Source: JBCCFW01 sp039029535 (GTDB lineage: Bacteria; Acidobacteriota; JBCCFW01). From it: 37,229 nt of DNA. The stretch is from positions 1 through 37,229 of the forward strand of contig JBCCFW010000059.1 of the NCBI GenBank assembly GCA_039029535.1, in the 5' to 3' direction. Positions 1-8,754 of this stretch are shown here, piece by piece. Within the stretch, counting starts at the first letter, position 1. Each line of letters starts with the position of its first letter. The notes beneath the pieces were generated by a model. It was not told the origin of the DNA and did no database searches. It saw only the letters and a program-made list of their open reading frames with translations. The translations under genes and the position numbers were made by a program.

Positions 1-363
1 CTGCAGGAGTACGACCTCGACGCGGCCTGCAGCCTCCCGCCGCTGGCGGAGGAGATCGGCCTCGTCGATCGCTGTCGCGAGGAGCACGCCAAGTCGGTGG
101 CCCTGGCCCGCGAGATCGCGACGGCGTTCTCGCCTCGCGTGGCGGGTTACTGCCTGCCGCTGCTGCATCAGGTGCGCAGCGTCTTCAAGATGGACTGGGC
201 CGAGGCGGTCTACATCGCCAAGCTCCGCAGCGGCATCAAGGGGCACCCGTCCTACCGCAAGGTCGCCTGGGACATGGCCGAGGCACTCAAGGAGGCCGAG
301 CCCGAGCTCGCCGGGTTGGTCGAGGCGACCTCACCCGACGTCGAGGATCCGCTCACGCGCTGA
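1..363 (+). CDS. Unrecognised protein, C-terminal fragment
   Basis: The frame is open from the first base of the window and ends at TGA 361-363, so only the last 120 residues are visible and the true start lies outside. A GTG at 97 is possible but unnecessary, because coding character continues upstream of it. The fragment is mostly charged, helix-forming sequence with two cysteines and no signal peptide or membrane segment. I do not recognise a family. The next gene is convergent and ends 9 bp downstream, so this is the end of its transcription unit. Confidence 0.6.
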   Translation: MQEYDLDAACSLPPLAEEIGLVDRCREEHAKSVALAREIATAFSPRVAGYCLPLLHQVRSVFKMDWAEAVYIAKLRSGIKGHPSYRKVAWDMAEALKEAEPELAGLVEATSPDVEDPLTR

Positions 364-371
364 TCGGCCGG

Positions 372-2318
372 TCACGGCATGGCGCCGCAGGAGCTGCTGC
401 CCGGTGGGCGCGGTCGTCCGAGCGAGTCGCTGCCGAGCTCGCCTTCGGTGATGCAGTCCGCGGGCGCGATCAGGAAGTAGCGATCACCCTCCGGAAGCTC
501 GAGCTCGGCGGTGCCGCTCTCCGGATCGACCACGCTGCGCTCCACCGCGCAGAGGAGCCGGTCGTGGTCGTGACGGCCGGCGCGGTTCAGGGAGTCGATG
601 GTGCCGGCGTAGACGTGGTGACCGGTGGGGAGCTCGGCGGCGTCGCTCCAGGTCAAGTGGAGCCGTTCGACCTGACGCGTGACGAAGAGCAGGCCCTCGA
701 TGACCGTGTTGCTCACGTCTCCGGGCGTGGCGGCGGTGCCGCCGAGGTGCCAGGACTCGACCGAGCGTCGGCCGCAGGTCGCGGGAAAGTCGAAGCAGTC
801 CATGGCCTCGATCTCGTAGCGGTGCAGCTCGGGAGGCTCGTCGCTGATGTCGAGCTCCAGGCCCGAGTGGACCTCGACGCCGTCGCGGTACCAGACGATG
901 CGGCCGAACGGACACCAGGCGATCGACTCGGGCACGGCCTCGAGGACACGACGTCCCTCCCCGCAACCGGTGGCCGGCGAGTCGACGCGGCGGATGGCCG
1001 GGCGCTGCGGATCTTCGTCGAGCCCCAGGTGCCAGACGTTGCGAGGGTAGCCACGACCGGCGTCGCGCCAGGTCACGTGCAGCCGCCCGCTGGCCGAGCG
1101 GACCGCCATCGGCGCACCGGAGCGACCGAGCGTCGGATCCTCGTCGTCGTCGAGCCGTAGTGAGGACCAGCTCTGGCCTTGGTTGCAGCTCCGGCCGAGG
1201 TGGAGGTCGAAGAAGAAGTCGTTGCGTTCGTCGGCCCAGACGAGATCGACCGTGCCGCTCGCGTCCAGAACCTGGTGGTGGTAAGTGCGGATGGCGTGAG
1301 CGAAGACGGGGAAGAGGGTCGCTGCGGACCAGGTGCCTGGCAGCCCGTGTTCAGTGGAGTGCGACACCAGGAGCTCGCCGTTGCGCGACCAGCTCGCCTG
1401 CACGTGACCAGCATCGTTGGCGGTGAGCGTGACCCAGCCGGATGAGCGAGGGAGCGGGACAGTCTCGGACTGCATGGTGCCGCTCAACCAGCTCGTGCCG
1501 GCATCCAGTGACGTGCGCAGGCCGAACGTGCTCTCGCCGGCGACGAGGTCGTAGTCGGTCAGCGCGAGCTGCACGTGACCGTCGGCGGTGCTCGCCAGGG
1601 CAGCCGGTGCTCCTCCTTGGGCCGACGTGTTGAGGACGACGGGTGCGCTGAAGGTCTGGCCGTCGTCGTCGGAGTGACTGCCGCGCAGGGAGTCCTGGTT
1701 GTCGGCGTCACGCTCCGACCAGGTGATCAGGAGATGGTCGTCCACGAAGAGAGCATCGGGCGAGTGGTGTTGGCTGCCGCCGGCGCTCAGCAAGGTCGGA
1801 CTGGTCCAGGTGCTCCCCGAGTCCGTCGAGAGCGAGACCCCGATGCCGGCAGAGCCACTCGGCCAGACGATGGCGGCACGCCGATCGGGGCCGACCACGA
1901 CCCGGGGCCCGAAGCCCGAGGAGGAGATGGGCACGGGCGCACGTGGCTCTTCCGCACCATTGGGGTACACGAGAACGTTCAGGCCGGTGCTGTCTTGAAC
2001 GACGACGAGCAGCGTGCCGTCCGGATCGACCGCGGCCGCTCCGTCGGTCGCGCCGATTCCGGGTGTCGGAAGAGCAAGGGGTGTCCACGTCACGCCGTCG
2101 TCGCGTGAGGCCATCAGCGTGAGCGCGGTGGCCCGGCTGACGAAGAGGTAGAGACCACCACGGCGATCGGCGCCGAGCCACGGGATGGGCTTGTCGCCCT
2201 CTGCCTCGAAGCGATTCTCCACGACGACTCGAGGGAGGCAGCACTGAGCTCGTGGAGCCGGAGCGGGCAAGAGCAGGAAGACGAGGAGGGGCCAGGACAG
2301 CAAGCGGAACGAAGGCAT
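372..2318 (-). CDS. Secreted BNR/sialidase-like repeat protein
   Basis: This protein is about 648 residues long. I chose the ATG at 2316-2318 because a GGAG Shine-Dalgarno lies 7 bp upstream and it begins a classic signal peptide (basic start, LLSWPLLVFLLLPAPAP core, then ARAQC-like cleavage region). The reading frame stays open further upstream but looks non-coding there. The mature part repeats Asp-box-like motifs (SRDDGVTW, STDSGSTW, SDDDGQTF, SLDAGTSW, SCNQGQSW), the pattern of BNR/sialidase-type beta-propellers. The C-terminal ~200 residues carry several cysteines and no propeller repeats. No catalytic sialidase arginine triad can be assigned by eye, so an exported propeller of unknown ligand is safer than 'sialidase'. 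It is divergent from the AraC-type regulator. Confidence 0.75.
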   Translation of the reverse strand: MPSFRLLSWPLLVFLLLPAPAPRAQCCLPRVVVENRFEAEGDKPIPWLGADRRGGLYLFVSRATALTLMASRDDGVTWTPLALPTPGIGATDGAAAVDPDGTLLVVVQDSTGLNVLVYPNGAEEPRAPVPISSSGFGPRVVVGPDRRAAIVWPSGSAGIGVSLSTDSGSTWTSPTLLSAGGSQHHSPDALFVDDHLLITWSERDADNQDSLRGSHSDDDGQTFSAPVVLNTSAQGGAPAALASTADGHVQLALTDYDLVAGESTFGLRTSLDAGTSWLSGTMQSETVPLPRSSGWVTLTANDAGHVQASWSRNGELLVSHSTEHGLPGTWSAATLFPVFAHAIRTYHHQVLDASGTVDLVWADERNDFFFDLHLGRSCNQGQSWSSLRLDDDEDPTLGRSGAPMAVRSASGRLHVTWRDAGRGYPRNVWHLGLDEDPQRPAIRRVDSPATGCGEGRRVLEAVPESIAWCPFGRIVWYRDGVEVHSGLELDISDEPPELHRYEIEAMDCFDFPATCGRRSVESWHLGGTAATPGDVSNTVIEGLLFVTRQVERLHLTWSDAAELPTGHHVYAGTIDSLNRAGRHDHDRLLCAVERSVVDPESGTAELELPEGDRYFLIAPADCITEGELGSDSLGRPRPPGSSSCGAMP

Positions 2319-2529
2319 GGGACGGCTCCGGGGGCGTTCGACTCGACGCCCTCGTGGCCCGCATCTCCCCAAGATGCACGAGGAGAAGCTCGTCATTCGC
2401 CGCCTCGCATTCAAGGGCGGGACTCCAGCGACTCGCACGTTCCTGGAGAAACCCTGTCAGACGACGCTGCCGCTCCTGTCTTTCTACCTGAGGCGGGGAC
2501 CTGACGACCCCGCTCGCTGGGAGGTCAGG

Positions 2530-3264
2530 ATGCAGCATGAGGGCACCGACGAACGGCTCTTCCTCATCGGTCGGTCACCGGACTGGCTCCGGTGGCACCC
2601 GACGTGTCAGGAAATCTCTGGGGGGATTGATGAGCTCTTGCGGAGGGAGGGCTCCTGGACCGAACGCCAGCAGGTCGTGCTCTTGCCCGACCAGCTGGCG
2701 CCCTTTCCGCCCCTGGAGCGAATCGGCTGCCTGCGACGTCACCTTCCCCGGGAGGTGCGCTTGCGGCCGGTCCCGGCGCCGAACCTGGGGCGTGCGTTGA
2801 CCGAGCTTTGGTTTCTCGGCATCGACGACCTCTTGCCGCTGTCGAGCGAGGCCGACCTCCTGAAGCTGGACCGACGGGTCGCACCGCTGCGACGTCGCGC
2901 CGACCGGGCTCACGACCCGCTGGTCGTGCGCTGCGTCGAGCGGCTCGCCTCGGCGCGGACCTGGCTCCAGGTGGCCGAGCTCGCGGAGCTGGAGCGGGTC
3001 TCCGAGCGGACGATCACGCGTCGCTTCGTCGCCGACCTCGGCTGCACGGTGCGTGACCACGTCCAGGCCCTGCGGGCCGACCTGCGCGACTACCTGCTGC
3101 TCGCCGGCATCCCTTCGACGCGGGTGGCGTCGCTGGTCGGCTACCGGAACTCGACGAGCCTGCGGATGGCCGTTCGTCGGGAGAAGGGGCTGGGGATGCG
3201 CGAGTGGACCAGCCGCTTGCAGGACCGGTCGCACCCACGTCCCGACGCGCAGTGCTTCGCCTGA
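2530..3264 (+). CDS. AraC-type transcriptional regulator
   Basis: This 244-residue protein carries an AraC/XylS-type DNA-binding domain in its last ~100 residues. The first helix-turn-helix is around VAELAELERVSERTITRRF and the second around TRVASLVGYRNSTSLRMAVRR, followed by the typical GMREW end (normally PxxWR). The N-terminal ~130 residues do not look like a known cupin sensor and their ligand is unknown. I chose ATG 2530 because GGGAGGT sits 4-5 bp upstream. The frame stays open to 2317, where an ATG overlaps the divergent gene's start codon, but that stretch has no ribosome site and poor coding character. The divergent arrangement suggests it may control the BNR-repeat gene, which is inference only. 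Confidence 0.8.
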   Translation: MQHEGTDERLFLIGRSPDWLRWHPTCQEISGGIDELLRREGSWTERQQVVLLPDQLAPFPPLERIGCLRRHLPREVRLRPVPAPNLGRALTELWFLGIDDLLPLSSEADLLKLDRRVAPLRRRADRAHDPLVVRCVERLASARTWLQVAELAELERVSERTITRRFVADLGCTVRDHVQALRADLRDYLLLAGIPSTRVASLVGYRNSTSLRMAVRREKGLGMREWTSRLQDRSHPRPDAQCFA

Positions 3265-3292
3265 TGGGCTAGCCGCGGCTGGGTTCGTTTTC

Positions 3293-4990
3293 CTACGCGC
3301 CGCGGATGGCGAGCACTGCCGAGGCGGGCAGGTGGTCGCCTCCGCGGGGCCAGTGGGTGCTCGGCTTCTCGCGGCTGGAACCCGAGCCGGGATGCTGGAC
3401 CGACAGGAACAGCGTCTCGCCGTCCGGAGTCCAGGAAGGACCCGTGAGCTCCGAGCCTGGAGGAGCCAGCGCGAAGAGGTGGGCGATGCCGGCGTGCTCA
3501 CCTTCGGTCTCGAAGCAGAACATGCTGTTGCGGACGAGGAACTCGTACTCGCCACGACCGGTGCGGCTGTCGGTGACCATCCACAGCCGACCGGCCTCGT
3601 CGAAGACCAGGTTGTCGGGGCTCGAGAAGCCGGACTCGGGTCCGCCCTCGGCGAAGACGTCCCAGGTGAACTCCATCGCGGCGAAGTCGTCGTCACGCTC
3701 GACGAGTCGCACGATCTTGCCGAAGGAGTCGCCGGCCCTGCGGTTGTTGGTGAAGGCGATGTACACGCTGTCGTCGTGCGGGTGGATCTCGATGTCTTCC
3801 GGGCGATGGGTGGGCGTGGCGCCCACGAGCCCGGCAGCGCGGTAAGCGTCGGCCACGACCGCCGCCTGATTCGGGTAGCGCGGCTCGCCGTTCCCGTCGA
3901 GGGCGGCGCGCAACGCGGGCTGGGCGTCGCGCTCGAGGAGGAGCCAGCGACCGGCTTCGAAGTCGGCCGCGTAGAGCCGACCACGGTCGAGGAGGTCGAT
4001 GCGGCCGCCGTGGCGGGCCTCGGGATCGAGCTTGTCCTCGCAGACGAACTTATAGACGTGGCCGCCGGCGCGGTCGTCACCCATGTAGGCGACCACCGTG
4101 CCGTCCTTGCCGACGCCCACCGCGACGTTCTCGTGACGGAAGCGACCGAGCGCCGTGCGCTTGATCGGCGTGGACTCGGGATCGAAGGGATCGATCTCGA
4201 CCACCCAGCCGTGATGACGACGTGCGTAGGTGTCTTCCGGCCACTTGAGGTAGGAGCGTCCGCTGCGGTGCGCGAAGACCTGGTAGTTCTCCTCGCAGGA
4301 GAGCACCGTGCCCCAGGGCGTGGTGCCGCCCGAGCAGTTGCCGAGCGTGCCGGTGGCGTTCGGGCCGCCGTCGATCTCCGCCGCGGGTCCGGAGAGTCGC
4401 ATGGGGGTGAGCGCGTCGATGCGGCGGTCGAGACGATGGGGCCGACGGCTCCACTCCTTGCCGCTGCGCTTCACCTTGAGGACCGACAAGCCGACGCTCT
4501 CCTGCTCCTGGCGCAGTCGCTGCGGCGAGGGCGGGTTGTCGTAGTCGGTGCGGAGCGTGCCGTGGAATCTCGTGTCGGGGAACTCGTGGTTGACCACGAG
4601 CAGGCCCTCACGGCTCGAGCAGTCCTTCGGGCTGAAGCCGCGGTGCACGCCGCTGCGATCACGACCCTTGCGCTGACGGTCGATGGGCAGGAAGGCGGTG
4701 AAGTCGTGGTTGGCCCCGACCTTGGCCGTGCGGGTGAGCTGGTCACCCTCGGTCGCGAGGAGGTCGGCGACGAAGCCCTCGGCGAGGTCCAGGCCGGTGC
4801 CCTCGAACTGACCGCGCAGGGGCTCGAAGGGGAGGTTGCCGTGGCGGCGAGGGGCAGCGCTCAGCTTCAGCGGGAGGCTGGAGAGCGCCAGGCCGGCGAG
4901 GCTGCCCTGGAGGAGGCGGCGTCGGTCCACCGAGGTGGCCAGGAGCCGGTCGAAGAGGGGAGTGTCCGCGGTCTCGTTGTCGAAGTGCAT
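3293..4990 (-). CDS. PhoX-family (DUF839) alkaline phosphatase-like protein
   Basis: This 565-residue protein matches the PhoX/DUF839 family of Ca/Fe-dependent phosphomonoesterases. It has a Tat-like signal (RRR at 23-25, then a hydrophobic stretch to about 45). Family motifs appear in order: VVNHEF (132-137), GNCSGGTTPWGT with the metal-bridging Cys (217-228), SCEENY (231-236), GRFRHENV (282-289), HRPEDIEIHPH (395-405) and SSPDNL (456-461). The glutamates and cysteine known to bind metal in PhoX are therefore present. It should act in the periplasm or outside the cell, releasing phosphate from organic esters, though some family members have uncertain substrates. It lies 77 bp downstream of the redoxin gene on the same strand. 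No Pho box was identified. Confidence 0.9.
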   Translation of the reverse strand: MHFDNETADTPLFDRLLATSVDRRRLLQGSLAGLALSSLPLKLSAAPRRHGNLPFEPLRGQFEGTGLDLAEGFVADLLATEGDQLTRTAKVGANHDFTAFLPIDRQRKGRDRSGVHRGFSPKDCSSREGLLVVNHEFPDTRFHGTLRTDYDNPPSPQRLRQEQESVGLSVLKVKRSGKEWSRRPHRLDRRIDALTPMRLSGPAAEIDGGPNATGTLGNCSGGTTPWGTVLSCEENYQVFAHRSGRSYLKWPEDTYARRHHGWVVEIDPFDPESTPIKRTALGRFRHENVAVGVGKDGTVVAYMGDDRAGGHVYKFVCEDKLDPEARHGGRIDLLDRGRLYAADFEAGRWLLLERDAQPALRAALDGNGEPRYPNQAAVVADAYRAAGLVGATPTHRPEDIEIHPHDDSVYIAFTNNRRAGDSFGKIVRLVERDDDFAAMEFTWDVFAEGGPESGFSSPDNLVFDEAGRLWMVTDSRTGRGEYEFLVRNSMFCFETEGEHAGIAHLFALAPPGSELTGPSWTPDGETLFLSVQHPGSGSSREKPSTHWPRGGDHLPASAVLAIRGA

Positions 4991-5067
4991 GGAAGTCGTC
5001 CTGCCGAGACCGCGGCATCGGTGAGACGAGCGTCCGTCAGACGCTCGTCGTCACCGCTGCGGTGCTC

Positions 5068-5685
5068 TCAGTACTTGACGCTGCAGCCGTACGGAGAGGT
5101 CTTCGGGTTGGGGATGGGTCGCTCGTCGAGCCCGGCCGCGAGGGTCTCCACCACGTAGTTGGTCGAGATGAAGATGTCCTCGGGCTTGGTCGAGCGGAGG
5201 TCGTCGATGCCGCCTTGATACACCAACACGCCCTTGGGGTTGATGATGAAGACATGAGGAGTGGTCTGGGCGCCGTAGTTGCGACCGATCGCACCGCGGT
5301 CGTCGACGAGGTAGGCCGTGCCCGCCCACTTCTCCTTGGCCAGACGTGCCTTGAGGGCTTCACCGGTGTAGTGACCCTGCTTGCCAGGGGCGGAGGAGCA
5401 GATCGAGAGCCACGTCACGCCGTCGGCCGTGTAGGCCTCCTGACGCGCCTGCATGGCGCCCGGGGCGTACTGCTTCTTGACGAAGGGGCAGTCGAAGTTG
5501 GTCCACTCGAGGACCACCCAGGTCCCCTTGAACTCTTCGAGGGTCCGCTTGTTGCCGTCGGCGTCCTTGAGGGCGATGGGCGGCGCGGCGCGGTTGATCC
5601 GGGCGATGGGGTTGCGGCTGGACGCCGTGAGGGGCGCGAGGAACAGCGCGCTGACGAAGAGGACGGGGACGAGCTTGGAACCCAT
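5068..5685 (-). CDS. Exported redoxin (AhpC/TSA-like thioredoxin-fold) protein
   Basis: The protein is 205 residues from ATG 5683-5685, which has GGAG about 10 bp upstream. Residues 1-22 form a signal peptide. The rest is a thioredoxin-fold redoxin: PPIALKDADGNKRTLEEFKG, then WTNFDCPFVKKQY with a single nucleophilic Cys66 in place of a CxxC, a cis-proline loop at TTPHVFIINP (141-150) and GVLVYQGGIDD. This subfamily keeps only the first cysteine of the active site. Cys96 (SICSS) could be a resolving cysteine. It begins 44 bp after the DsbD-like gene ends, so that transporter is a plausible electron donor. The context suggests a periplasmic peroxidase or thiol reductase, but the substrate is unknown. 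Confidence 0.85.
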   Translation of the reverse strand: MGSKLVPVLFVSALFLAPLTASSRNPIARINRAAPPIALKDADGNKRTLEEFKGTWVVLEWTNFDCPFVKKQYAPGAMQARQEAYTADGVTWLSICSSAPGKQGHYTGEALKARLAKEKWAGTAYLVDDRGAIGRNYGAQTTPHVFIINPKGVLVYQGGIDDLRSTKPEDIFISTNYVVETLAAGLDERPIPNPKTSPYGCSVKY

Positions 5686-5729
5686 GGGTTCGATTCTCCG
5701 GGGGTCTGAGGCTGGGGAGGAACTGCTGG

Positions 5730-7847
5730 TTAGTTTAGCCCGGCTGTCACTCGGTCGACGACCAGGCCTTCGGTGAGGACGCTCGGGAGCACGTCGACAT
5801 TCTCTCCGGCCCCCGGATGGAAGACGTAGAGGGGCACCGAGGCGCGGCCGTGGGAGGCCAGGAGGGCGGTGATCGCGTCGTCTCGAGAGGTCCAGTCGGC
5901 CTTGACCGGCGTGATGTCGTGGGCGGCGAAGAGCTCGACCACCGCCGGCGTGTCGAGCGCCACCGACTCGTTGACCTGACACGACAGGCACCAGCTCGCG
6001 GTCACGTCGAGGAAGTACGGCCGCCCCTCGGTCTCGAGATCGGTCAGCAGCGTGGCCTCGTAGGGCTGCCAGGGAAGGCCGGAGGGCGGCTCACGCAAGG
6101 GGAGCGCCAGGGCGGCGACCAGGCTGGCCACGGCCGCGATCCGTCCCGTCCAGCGCAGTGTCGAGGAGCGTCGGGCGTCCTGAGCGAGCCACCCCAGGAG
6201 GTAGGCGCCGAGAGCCGCGATCACGCAGCCCAGCAAGAGCCGTGTCATTCCGTCGACTCCGCGCGGCGTGCCGTCGGTGCCGGGGAGGTCGGCGAACACC
6301 GAGGCGAGCCAGGCGGCGGTGAGCAGCATGGGGAATCCGAGGAGCTGCTTGAAGGTGACCATCCACTCACCCGGACGGGGGAGCCAGGCAGCGACCTTGG
6401 GGAGGGCGGCGACCAGGAGCTGGGGCGTCGCCATCCCGAGCCCGAGCGCGGTGAAGACCGCGACGGCGAGAACGGCACCACCGGTCAGCGCGACGGCGAC
6501 GGCGGGTCCCATGAAGGGCGCCGTGCAGGGGGTCGCGACCAGCACGGCGACCAGCCCGGCCACGATGGCCGAGAAGCGACCGCCGCTGCTCCCGGTCCAG
6601 GCGACGCCGGGGATCTCGAAGAGCCCGAAGAGGTTCACGGCCAGGAGCGTGAACGCGATCGTCGAGCCCGCGACGAAGGCCGGCGACTGGAGCTGGAAGC
6701 CCCAGCCCAGCGACTCGCCGACGCCGCGGAGCACGAGCAAGGCCGCCGCCACGAGCCAGAAGCCGAGCAGCACGCCGAGGGTGAAGCCGAGCGCTTCCTG
6801 AAGACGCTCCTTGCCGTTCGTGCCGGCGCGAGCGAAACCGAGGACCTTGAGCGAGAGCACCGGTAGCACGCAGGGCATGAGGTTGAGCAGCAGGCCGCCG
6901 AGGAAGGCCGAGACGATCGCGAGGAGGAAGCCCGGCGTTTCGGCGTCGGTGGTGGTCGCGAGCGCGGGCCAGGGTGGGAGCTGATCGCCGAGGTTGAGGT
7001 CGACGCTCAGCGCTGCCGGTCCTGTCGTCGTCGGGTCGTCGTCGGCTCTCGTCGTGAGCATCCCGCGCAGGCGCTGCGGCACGGGGATCCCGTCCTGGGC
7101 CAGCGGCACGCGGAGCTGACGTCGTCCGTTCTCGCTGGCGAGCTGCTGCGTGCCGGCATTGGCGATGACCTGCTGGGTCTTCGGGAAGAAGGTGAGCGTG
7201 TCGGGGAGACGAGTGTCGTCACCCTCGACGACGAGGCGCAGGAATCCTGGCTCGGTGCCGGCGGTCACGGTCAGCTCGGCGTCGGCCGGTGCGACCGCGT
7301 GACGTCCTTGCCAGCGGGTGAAGAGGGCGCGTCGTTCGCTGGTCGCGGGACGCGCGGCTGACTCGACCGGCAGCGTCAGGCTCAGCTCGGCGTCGCCGGG
7401 GATGCACTCGACCTTGCAAGCGAGCCAGGAGACCTCGGCCTTCAGCTCGATGGTCGTGCCGGGCTCGAGGCTCGGCGGGAGCGTGACCTCGCGGTAGAGC
7501 AGCAGGTCCTTCTCGTAGCCGAAGCTGACGAGGTGTTTCAGGGGCAGTCGTTGCGGCGCCGGCCAGGTCATCGGCTGGAGCCGTGCGCCGCGCGGAAGCC
7601 GGAAACGGATCTTCGGCTCCATCCCCGAGTCGCCCGGGTTCTCCCAGTAGAGGTGCCAGTCCTTCTCGAGGACGAAGTGGATGCCGACCTGGAGGGTCGC
7701 GCCCGGCGCGACGGCCGCCTGGTCGGTGACCAGCTCCAATGCGACCTGCTCGTTACGAGCTCGTGACGGGATCTCGGCGCGAGCCGCTCCGGTGAGGGCT
7801 ACGAGAAGCAGGGCGAGGGTGGCGGTGCGAACGAAAGAGAAGCTCAC
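5730..7847 (-). CDS. DsbD/ScsB-like thiol:disulfide interchange transporter
   Basis: This 705-residue protein starts with GTG and has a signal peptide (1-24). An N-terminal periplasmic DsbD-like domain (about 25-290) carries a CKVEC cysteine pair (144/148). Next comes a multi-pass domain (about 305-580) with the two conserved redox cysteines, LMPCVLPVLSLKVLGF (C326) and ATPCTAPFMGP (C441). A C-terminal thioredoxin-like domain carries TASWCLSCQVNE (C620/C623). This three-part layout moves reducing equivalents from cytoplasmic thioredoxin to periplasmic acceptors. The first domain differs from classical DsbD and resembles the ScsB-type larger version. It is first in a same-strand row with the exported redoxin and PhoX-like protein, and probably reduces the former. 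Confidence 0.92.
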   Translation of the reverse strand: MSFSFVRTATLALLLVALTGAARAEIPSRARNEQVALELVTDQAAVAPGATLQVGIHFVLEKDWHLYWENPGDSGMEPKIRFRLPRGARLQPMTWPAPQRLPLKHLVSFGYEKDLLLYREVTLPPSLEPGTTIELKAEVSWLACKVECIPGDAELSLTLPVESAARPATSERRALFTRWQGRHAVAPADAELTVTAGTEPGFLRLVVEGDDTRLPDTLTFFPKTQQVIANAGTQQLASENGRRQLRVPLAQDGIPVPQRLRGMLTTRADDDPTTTGPAALSVDLNLGDQLPPWPALATTTDAETPGFLLAIVSAFLGGLLLNLMPCVLPVLSLKVLGFARAGTNGKERLQEALGFTLGVLLGFWLVAAALLVLRGVGESLGWGFQLQSPAFVAGSTIAFTLLAVNLFGLFEIPGVAWTGSSGGRFSAIVAGLVAVLVATPCTAPFMGPAVAVALTGGAVLAVAVFTALGLGMATPQLLVAALPKVAAWLPRPGEWMVTFKQLLGFPMLLTAAWLASVFADLPGTDGTPRGVDGMTRLLLGCVIAALGAYLLGWLAQDARRSSTLRWTGRIAAVASLVAALALPLREPPSGLPWQPYEATLLTDLETEGRPYFLDVTASWCLSCQVNESVALDTPAVVELFAAHDITPVKADWTSRDDAITALLASHGRASVPLYVFHPGAGENVDVLPSVLTEGLVVDRVTAGLN

Positions 7848-7942
7848 TGGCCAAGCCTACGCGCTGCTTGGCCGGGAGCAAGCGGCGAGCGTCCGAGCGT
7901 GGCCGGGGCCGCGCCGGACGTCGCCGCTGGAGAGAGCGCAGC

Positions 7943-8323
7943 CTAGAAGCCGAACTCGACCAATGAGCCGACGGTCACGTAGTCGCCGGTGAGGATGCCG
8001 TCGATGTCGGCGACACCGATGGAGACGATCAGGATGCCCCTGTCGGTCTCGGCCACCGCATGGTGATGAGGCACGTTCACGGTGACGTCGAGGAAGAGCA
8101 CCTCGGCCTCGAGCTTCTGCGCGAAGTAGAAGATCGACGCCTTGTAGGCATCCGAGAGCTTGACGCTCTCCATGTGGGCGATGGCCGCCTCGTTGAGGGC
8201 GAGCTCGGCGAGGATGTTGGCCTTCTGCGAGACCTTCTCGGTGAACGTGACCTCGCCTTCCTGGGCCATGGCGGGCGAAGAGGCGAGAAGGACGAGAGCG
8301 AGAGCGGTGAGAAGCTTGGACAT
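7943..8323 (-). CDS. Small exported protein of unknown function
   Basis: A 126-residue protein starts at ATG 8321-8323, preceded by GGAGG at a spacing of about 8 bp. Residues 1-20 form a strong signal peptide ending in SSPAMAQ. The mature part has no cysteine and contains an HHH run in a VTVNVPHHHAVAE segment, followed by hydrophobic strands. I do not recognise the family. The three histidines could bind a metal, but nothing else supports that. It lies upstream of the DsbD-like gene on the same strand with a 95-bp gap, so it may have its own transcript. Confidence 0.7.
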   Translation of the reverse strand: MSKLLTALALVLLASSPAMAQEGEVTFTEKVSQKANILAELALNEAAIAHMESVKLSDAYKASIFYFAQKLEAEVLFLDVTVNVPHHHAVAETDRGILIVSIGVADIDGILTGDYVTVGSLVEFGF

Positions 8324-8418
8324 CGTGGGTTCCTCCAAGTCGATGGATGAGAGTGACGACGAGTGCGCCGTCTCACCCCTCCATGCGCAGGACGGGAACC
8401 GACTCCCTCACGACTTCT

Positions 8419-8601
8419 TCACTCTTCGAGATCGGCCGTCGCCTCGGCCTGGCCGTCGCCGATCCGCACCCGCAGCACGTTGGGACGACAGCAGACCTGG
8501 CAGTCCTCGACGTAGGTCTGCTGCGAGCCCTGGCTCGGGTCGGCGGCGGTCTCGACCGGCTCGCCGCAGGCGGCACAGGTGTAGGTGAGGGGGAGGAGCA
8601 T
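8419..8601 (-). CDS. CPXCG-type cysteine-rich small protein
   Basis: A 60-residue protein starts at ATG 8599-8601. It matches the Cys_rich_CPXG family closely: YTCAACGEPVE at the N-terminus, then SQGSQQTYVEDCQVCCRPNVLRVRI. The usual CPxCGE is CAACGE here, so the proline is replaced but both cysteines are kept. The four to five cysteines likely form a small metal-binding zinc ribbon. The family's function is not established. The start is chosen because family members begin about eight residues before the first cysteine. The frame stays open upstream to 8649 without family similarity. It is divergent from the PAS-hydrolase operon. Confidence 0.82.
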   Translation of the reverse strand: MLLPLTYTCAACGEPVETAADPSQGSQQTYVEDCQVCCRPNVLRVRIGDGQAEATADLEE

Positions 8602-8649
8602 GAGTCCGTCAATCTGAGCTTGGGGTTCCTGAGAGGGCGATTGTCTCAA

Positions 8650-8660
8650 GATGAGTCATC
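8650..8660. promoter_or_regulatory. Palindrome GATGAGTCATC, possible operator
   Basis: An 11-bp perfect palindrome (GATGA-G-TCATC) lies in the 153-bp gap between the divergent CPXCG gene and the PAS-hydrolase operon. It shares the GAGTCA core with the inverted repeat at 8708-8725. Together they could be sites for one dimeric regulator. There is no independent evidence. Confidence 0.25.
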
Positions 8661-8707
8661 CGATTGGGGCATTTCTCGTCGTTCTTGCGGAAGATCAGGT
8701 CGTTGAC

Positions 8708-8725
8708 GAGTCATGAGACTGACTC
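8708..8725. promoter_or_regulatory. Inverted repeat GAGTCA-N6-TGACTC, possible operator
   Basis: Two perfect 6-bp arms are separated by 6 bp, 30 bp before the chosen start of the PAS-hydrolase gene. The half-site repeats the core of the palindrome at 8650-8660, which is 53 bp upstream from centre to centre at about five helical turns. This placement suits a repressor or activator of the sensory operon. The call is inference from symmetry alone. Confidence 0.3.
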
Positions 8726-8754
8726 GGAGTCCGACCTTGGGCCATGATCGAAAC

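Noticed and set aside
207..250. Possible CRISPR or transposon remnants at the window start and elsewhere
   Set aside because: No spaced direct repeats, transposase motifs or terminal inverted repeats were found on reading either strand.
2332..2351. GGGCGT-N8-ACGCCC inverted repeat upstream of the BNR-repeat gene as an AraC-type operator
   Set aside because: AraC-type regulators usually bind direct rather than inverted half-sites, and short GC-rich symmetries are common in this DNA. There is no second copy.
2317..2529. Longer N-terminus for the AraC-type regulator beginning at the ATG at 2317
   Set aside because: That ATG overlaps the divergent gene's start codon, lacks a ribosome site, and the 71 extra residues have no coding character. 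ATG 2530 has GGGAGGT in front.
3267..3290. GC-rich palindrome AGCCGCGGCT followed by TTCGTTTT, as an intrinsic terminator
   Set aside because: The palindrome has only four paired bases per arm with a 2-nt loop and cannot form a stable hairpin. The T-run is short and not adjacent.
3053..5158. A 701-codon plus-strand open frame across the PhoX-like gene
   Set aside because: It is antisense to a protein with a full set of PhoX motifs and overlaps the AraC-type gene. It is a GC-driven shadow.
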